Positions 5,606-8,239 of a DNA stretch of 8,239 nucleotides are shown one piece after another; position 1 is the stretch's first letter; each line of letters begins with the position of its first letter. The DNA comes from CAZFAT01 sp964517075 (GTDB taxonomy: Bacteria > Acidobacteriota > Vicinamibacteria > Vicinamibacterales > SCN-69-37): contig CAZFAT010000404.1 in NCBI GenBank assembly GCA_964517075.1, forward strand, positions 1 to 8,239, read 5' to 3'. The translations under genes were made by a program, and so were the position numbers. The notes beneath the pieces were generated by a model. It saw only the letters and a program-made list of their open reading frames with translations. It was not told where the DNA came from and ran no database searches.

Positions 5606-8239
5606 GACGACTCGGCGCGTTGGTCATCACGATGAGCCTGGCCTGGCTCATCGTGACGCAGGCCGGACAAGTGACCGGGGGGTCGGCCGCGCTCGCCCTG
5701 GGCGTGGCGCTCCTCGCCGCCGCGGTCGTGGGCTGGTTGTGCGAGTTCGTCCAGCTGCCGCGTATCACCGGCTACCTCGTCTTCGGCTTGATCTGCGGCC
5801 CGTCGGTCGCCAGCATCATCACCGACCCGATGGCGCGCGACCTCCAGACCGCGAGCCGCTTCGCCGTCGTCGTCATTGCCGTCATTGCCGGCCTGCACAT
5901 CAACTTCAGGCGGATCCGTCCGCGTCTGCCCACCGTGGCGGGCGTCACTCTCATCACGGTGGCCGCCGCGTGGATTGCGCTGGCGGCGGTTCTGTACGTC
6001 GTGTGGCCGTGGATTCCGGTGGCGGGCCAGCTCGTCGGCCTCCAGCGCGCGGCGGCCGTGGCGCTGGCCGCGACGCTGCTGGTTGGCGCCTCGCCCCCGG
6101 TGACCGTGGCGGTCATTGCCGAGAGCCGCGCCCGCGGCCCGCTCACCGATCTGGCGACCGAAGTCGTCGTTCTAATGGAAGTGGCGGTCGTGCTGCTGTT
6201 CACCCTCATGCAGCAGAGCGGGCATCTGGTGTTCAACACCGACGCCGATGTCGCGAGCTTGGGATTGACGGCCATCTGGTCCGTCCTCGGGTCGGTGGCG
6301 TTCGGGGCGCTCATCGGCGCGGTCTTCGCGATCTACCTGCGGGTGGTCGGCCGCGAGGTCACCGTGGTGCTGCTGGCCGTGTGCGCCGTGCTCACCGGCG
6401 TGGCCGCGCCGCTGGGCTACGAGCCGTTCCTCGCCGGACTGGCCGCGGGCATCGTGGTCCAGAACGCGATGCCCGGCACGGGCGACGTGCTGCACGACGC
6501 GATGGCCCACGGCGCCATGCCGGTGCTCGTCCTGTTCTTTGCCGCCATGGGGGCGTCGATGCACGTCGAAGCCGTGGCCACGATTGGCATCTTCGCCGTC
6601 GGCCTGACGCTCGTCCGCCTCGCCAGCATCCGCGCGGCTACGGCGGTGGCGGCCCGGATCGCGGGCGGCGCCCTGCCCAGCGTGGCCCCCGTGTGGCGCG
6701 CCCTCATTCCCACCGGCGGAGCCACCGTCGGCCTCGCGGCGGCTATCGCCGTCGAGCATCCCACCTGGGCGCCGGAGCTGCAGGCCGTCATCGTCGCGGT
6801 CGTGGCGCTCAATCAGCTCATCGGTCCGATCCTCTTCCGCGCCTCGCTCGTCCAGGCCGGCGAGGTCGCACGGTCGGGCGGCGGCCTCGTGGTGGTCTCG
6901 AACCGGGAGTCCTGGTCGCACGAGCGGCAGCCCGACGGGTCGATCGTCGCGCGGCCCACGCCGGGCGGTGTGTCGGTGGCACTCGACGCGCTCATGCGGG
7001 AACGCGGCGGCGTCTGGATCGCGCATGGCTCGGGCAGCGCCGACCGGGCGGTCGTCGACGAGCACGGTTCCGTGGAAGTGCCCCCCGACGCGCCGGCCTA
7101 CCGGCTGCGACGACTCTGGCTCACCGCGGTGCAAGAGGAGCGGTACTACGCCGGTTTCTCCAACAGCGCGCTGTGGCCGCTGTGTCATCAGGCGCACGTG
7201 CGGCCGGTCTTCAAGGCCGAGGACTGGGAGGCATACCAGGACGTCAACCGGCTGTTCGCCGAGGCGGCCGCGTTCGAGGCGCCGCCCGATTCGTCGGTCT
7301 TCCTCAACGACTACCACCTGGCGCTCGTGGCTCGCTACCTGCGTGCGCGGCGGCCGATGCTCCGGACGGCGCTTTTCTGGCACATTCCCTGGCCCGACAT
7401 CGATCGGCTGCGGATCTGCCCGTGGCGCCGGGAGATCGTCGAAGGGCTGCTCAGCAACGATCTCCTGGCGTTCCAGGTGCCGCGCGATCAACGCAACTTC
7501 CTGAGCGCGGTGACCGAGGAACTGGGCGCCACGGTTTCGGGCGAGATTGTGTATGCCGGCGATCGCCAGGTGCGCGTGCTGTCGATTCCGATTGGCGCCG
7601 ACTTCGATCGCATCGAGACCATCCTCGCCGACCCGACGCTGGGCGCCGAGATGGAGAAGCTGGCGGGCCAGCTGCTCCTCGACGACAAGGTCGTGGGCAT
7701 TGGCGTCGATCGGCTCGACTACACGAAGGGGATTCCCGAGCGCATCGGGGCGCTGGCGCGCCTGCTGCGCGAGCAGCCCGAGCTCGTGGGCCGGTTCGTG
7801 TTCGTACAGGTGGGCGTTCCGTCGCGGAGCGATGTGCCGGGCTACGCCGAAATCTCCGCCGAGATCGACGATCTGGTGGCGCGCGTCAATCAGGAATTCG
7901 GCGCCGCGCCCGGCAGCGAACCCATCCTCTACGTGAAGACGACCTGGCAGTTGCCGCAGCTCGTCGCCCTGTATCGCCTGGCCGACTTCTGCATCGTCTC
8001 GTCGCTGCACGATGGCATGAACCTGGTGGCGAAGGAGTTCGTGGCCGCGCGCGACGACCTCGACGGTGTGTTGATCCTGAGCGAGTTGGCCGGCGCGGCG
8101 GAAGAGCTGGGCGAGGCGCTGATTATCAATCCGTACGACGAACGCGGATTCACCGCCGCCATCGCGCGCGCGGTGGAGATGCCCGTCTGGGAGCGCCGGC
8201 GCCGCATGCAGGCGCTGCGCCGCCGCGTCGCCGGCCGCG
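5602..8239 (+). CDS. otsA: Fusion of CPA2-type antiporter domain and trehalose-6-phosphate synthase (GT20), 3' end beyond window
   Basis: Single open frame of at least 879 codons with no stop in the window. Residues 1-420 form an exchanger domain of roughly a dozen membrane segments: ITGYLVFGLICGPSVAS (from I55), VGASPPVTVAVIAESRARG, E193 in VVLMEVAVVLLF at the usual Asp position, FFAAMGASMHVEA, and the tail ALNQLIGPILFRASLVQAGE. After about seven linker residues a GT20 domain starts at L429. OtsA active-site counterparts are all present: R435 (VVSNRE), Y516 and W525 (SNSALWPLCH), D570 (NDYH), H594 (WHIPWP), R704 and K709 (DRLDYTKG), R742 (PSRSD), D804 (DGMNLV) and E812 (VAKEF). GT20 enzymes make trehalose 6-phosphate from UDP-glucose and glucose 6-phosphate in the cytosol. 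The window ends at about 450 residues of the domain, some 20-30 short of OtsA length, so a further C-terminal domain such as a phosphatase cannot be excluded. The symbol otsA applies to the C-terminal half only. Confidence 0.9.
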   Translation, partial: MRRLGALVITMSLAWLIVTQAGQVTGGSAALALGVALLAAAVVGWLCEFVQLPRITGYLVFGLICGPSVASIITDPMARDLQTASRFAVVVIAVIAGLHINFRRIRPRLPTVAGVTLITVAAAWIALAAVLYVVWPWIPVAGQLVGLQRAAAVALAATLLVGASPPVTVAVIAESRARGPLTDLATEVVVLMEVAVVLLFTLMQQSGHLVFNTDADVASLGLTAIWSVLGSVAFGALIGAVFAIYLRVVGREVTVVLLAVCAVLTGVAAPLGYEPFLAGLAAGIVVQNAMPGTGDVLHDAMAHGAMPVLVLFFAAMGASMHVEAVATIGIFAVGLTLVRLASIRAATAVAARIAGGALPSVAPVWRALIPTGGATVGLAAAIAVEHPTWAPELQAVIVAVVALNQLIGPILFRASLVQAGEVARSGGGLVVVSNRESWSHERQPDGSIVARPTPGGVSVALDALMRERGGVWIAHGSGSADRAVVDEHGSVEVPPDAPAYRLRRLWLTAVQEERYYAGFSNSALWPLCHQAHVRPVFKAEDWEAYQDVNRLFAEAAAFEAPPDSSVFLNDYHLALVARYLRARRPMLRTALFWHIPWPDIDRLRICPWRREIVEGLLSNDLLAFQVPRDQRNFLSAVTEELGATVSGEIVYAGDRQVRVLSIPIGADFDRIETILADPTLGAEMEKLAGQLLLDDKVVGIGVDRLDYTKGIPERIGALARLLREQPELVGRFVFVQVGVPSRSDVPGYAEISAEIDDLVARVNQEFGAAPGSEPILYVKTTWQLPQLVALYRLADFCIVSSLHDGMNLVAKEFVAARDDLDGVLILSELAGAAEELGEALIINPYDERGFTAAIARAVEMPVWERRRRMQALRRRVAGR

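Noticed and set aside
6889..6894. Independent translation start for a stand-alone trehalose synthase at GTG 6889 or 6892.
   Set aside because: No Shine-Dalgarno lies at a suitable distance and the upstream frame has no stop, so ribosomes translating the antiporter would continue into the synthase. Internal initiation cannot be fully excluded.
6172..8010. A 612-codon open frame on the minus strand.
   Set aside because: It lies antisense to the fusion gene, whose sense frame shows clear antiporter and GT20 motifs. The antisense product is rich in Arg, His, Asp and Gly with no recognisable domain, as expected from stop-poor high-GC DNA.

Overview
The window is GC-rich (about two-thirds G+C by eye) and almost fully coding, with every convincing gene on the + strand. 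High GC, a SUF cluster containing both SufT and SufU, and the style of the later proteins suggest a soil or environmental bacterium. Acidobacteriota (for example Vicinamibacteria) is my best guess, but this is inference and not established.

Region 1 (7-2207) is the 3' part of a SUF iron-sulfur cluster operon: sufS (cysteine desulfurase), sufT (DUF59/MIP18 maturation factor) and sufU (zinc-dependent sulfur acceptor). They are tightly spaced, with gaps of 4 and 13 nt. SufS takes sulfur from cysteine as a persulfide, SufU receives it, and the SufBCD scaffold, presumably encoded just upstream, uses it. Region 2 (2271-3422) is a second, class I (IscS/NifS-type) cysteine desulfurase. It follows a 63-nt gap that holds an inverted repeat and a -10-like element placed for leaderless transcription.

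Region 3 (3576 to the window end) is the unusual part. After a 153-nt gap come three genes with 4-nt start/stop overlaps. The first is a membrane-anchored protein with a degenerate trypsin/HtrA-like domain. The second is a CPA2-type cation:proton antiporter-like protein. The third is one long reading frame, open from 5602 through the window end, that fuses a second CPA2-type antiporter domain (residues about 1-420) to a complete-looking GT20 trehalose-6-phosphate synthase catalytic domain (from about residue 429). The glycosyltransferase motifs are intact, so this looks like an active enzyme tethered to an ion transporter. No stop trinucleotide occurs in any forward frame for almost 900 bases around the junction, so a single-base sequencing error is an unlikely cause of the fusion.

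My reading is that region 3 is a candidate osmotic or salt-stress module in which an antiporter-like membrane complex made of two unequal subunits is physically joined to compatible-solute (trehalose) synthesis, with an exported non-catalytic protease-fold protein as a possible sensor or assembly partner. The fusion is seen directly; the functional coupling is inference. No tRNA, rRNA, CRISPR array, insertion sequence or other mobile element was seen.
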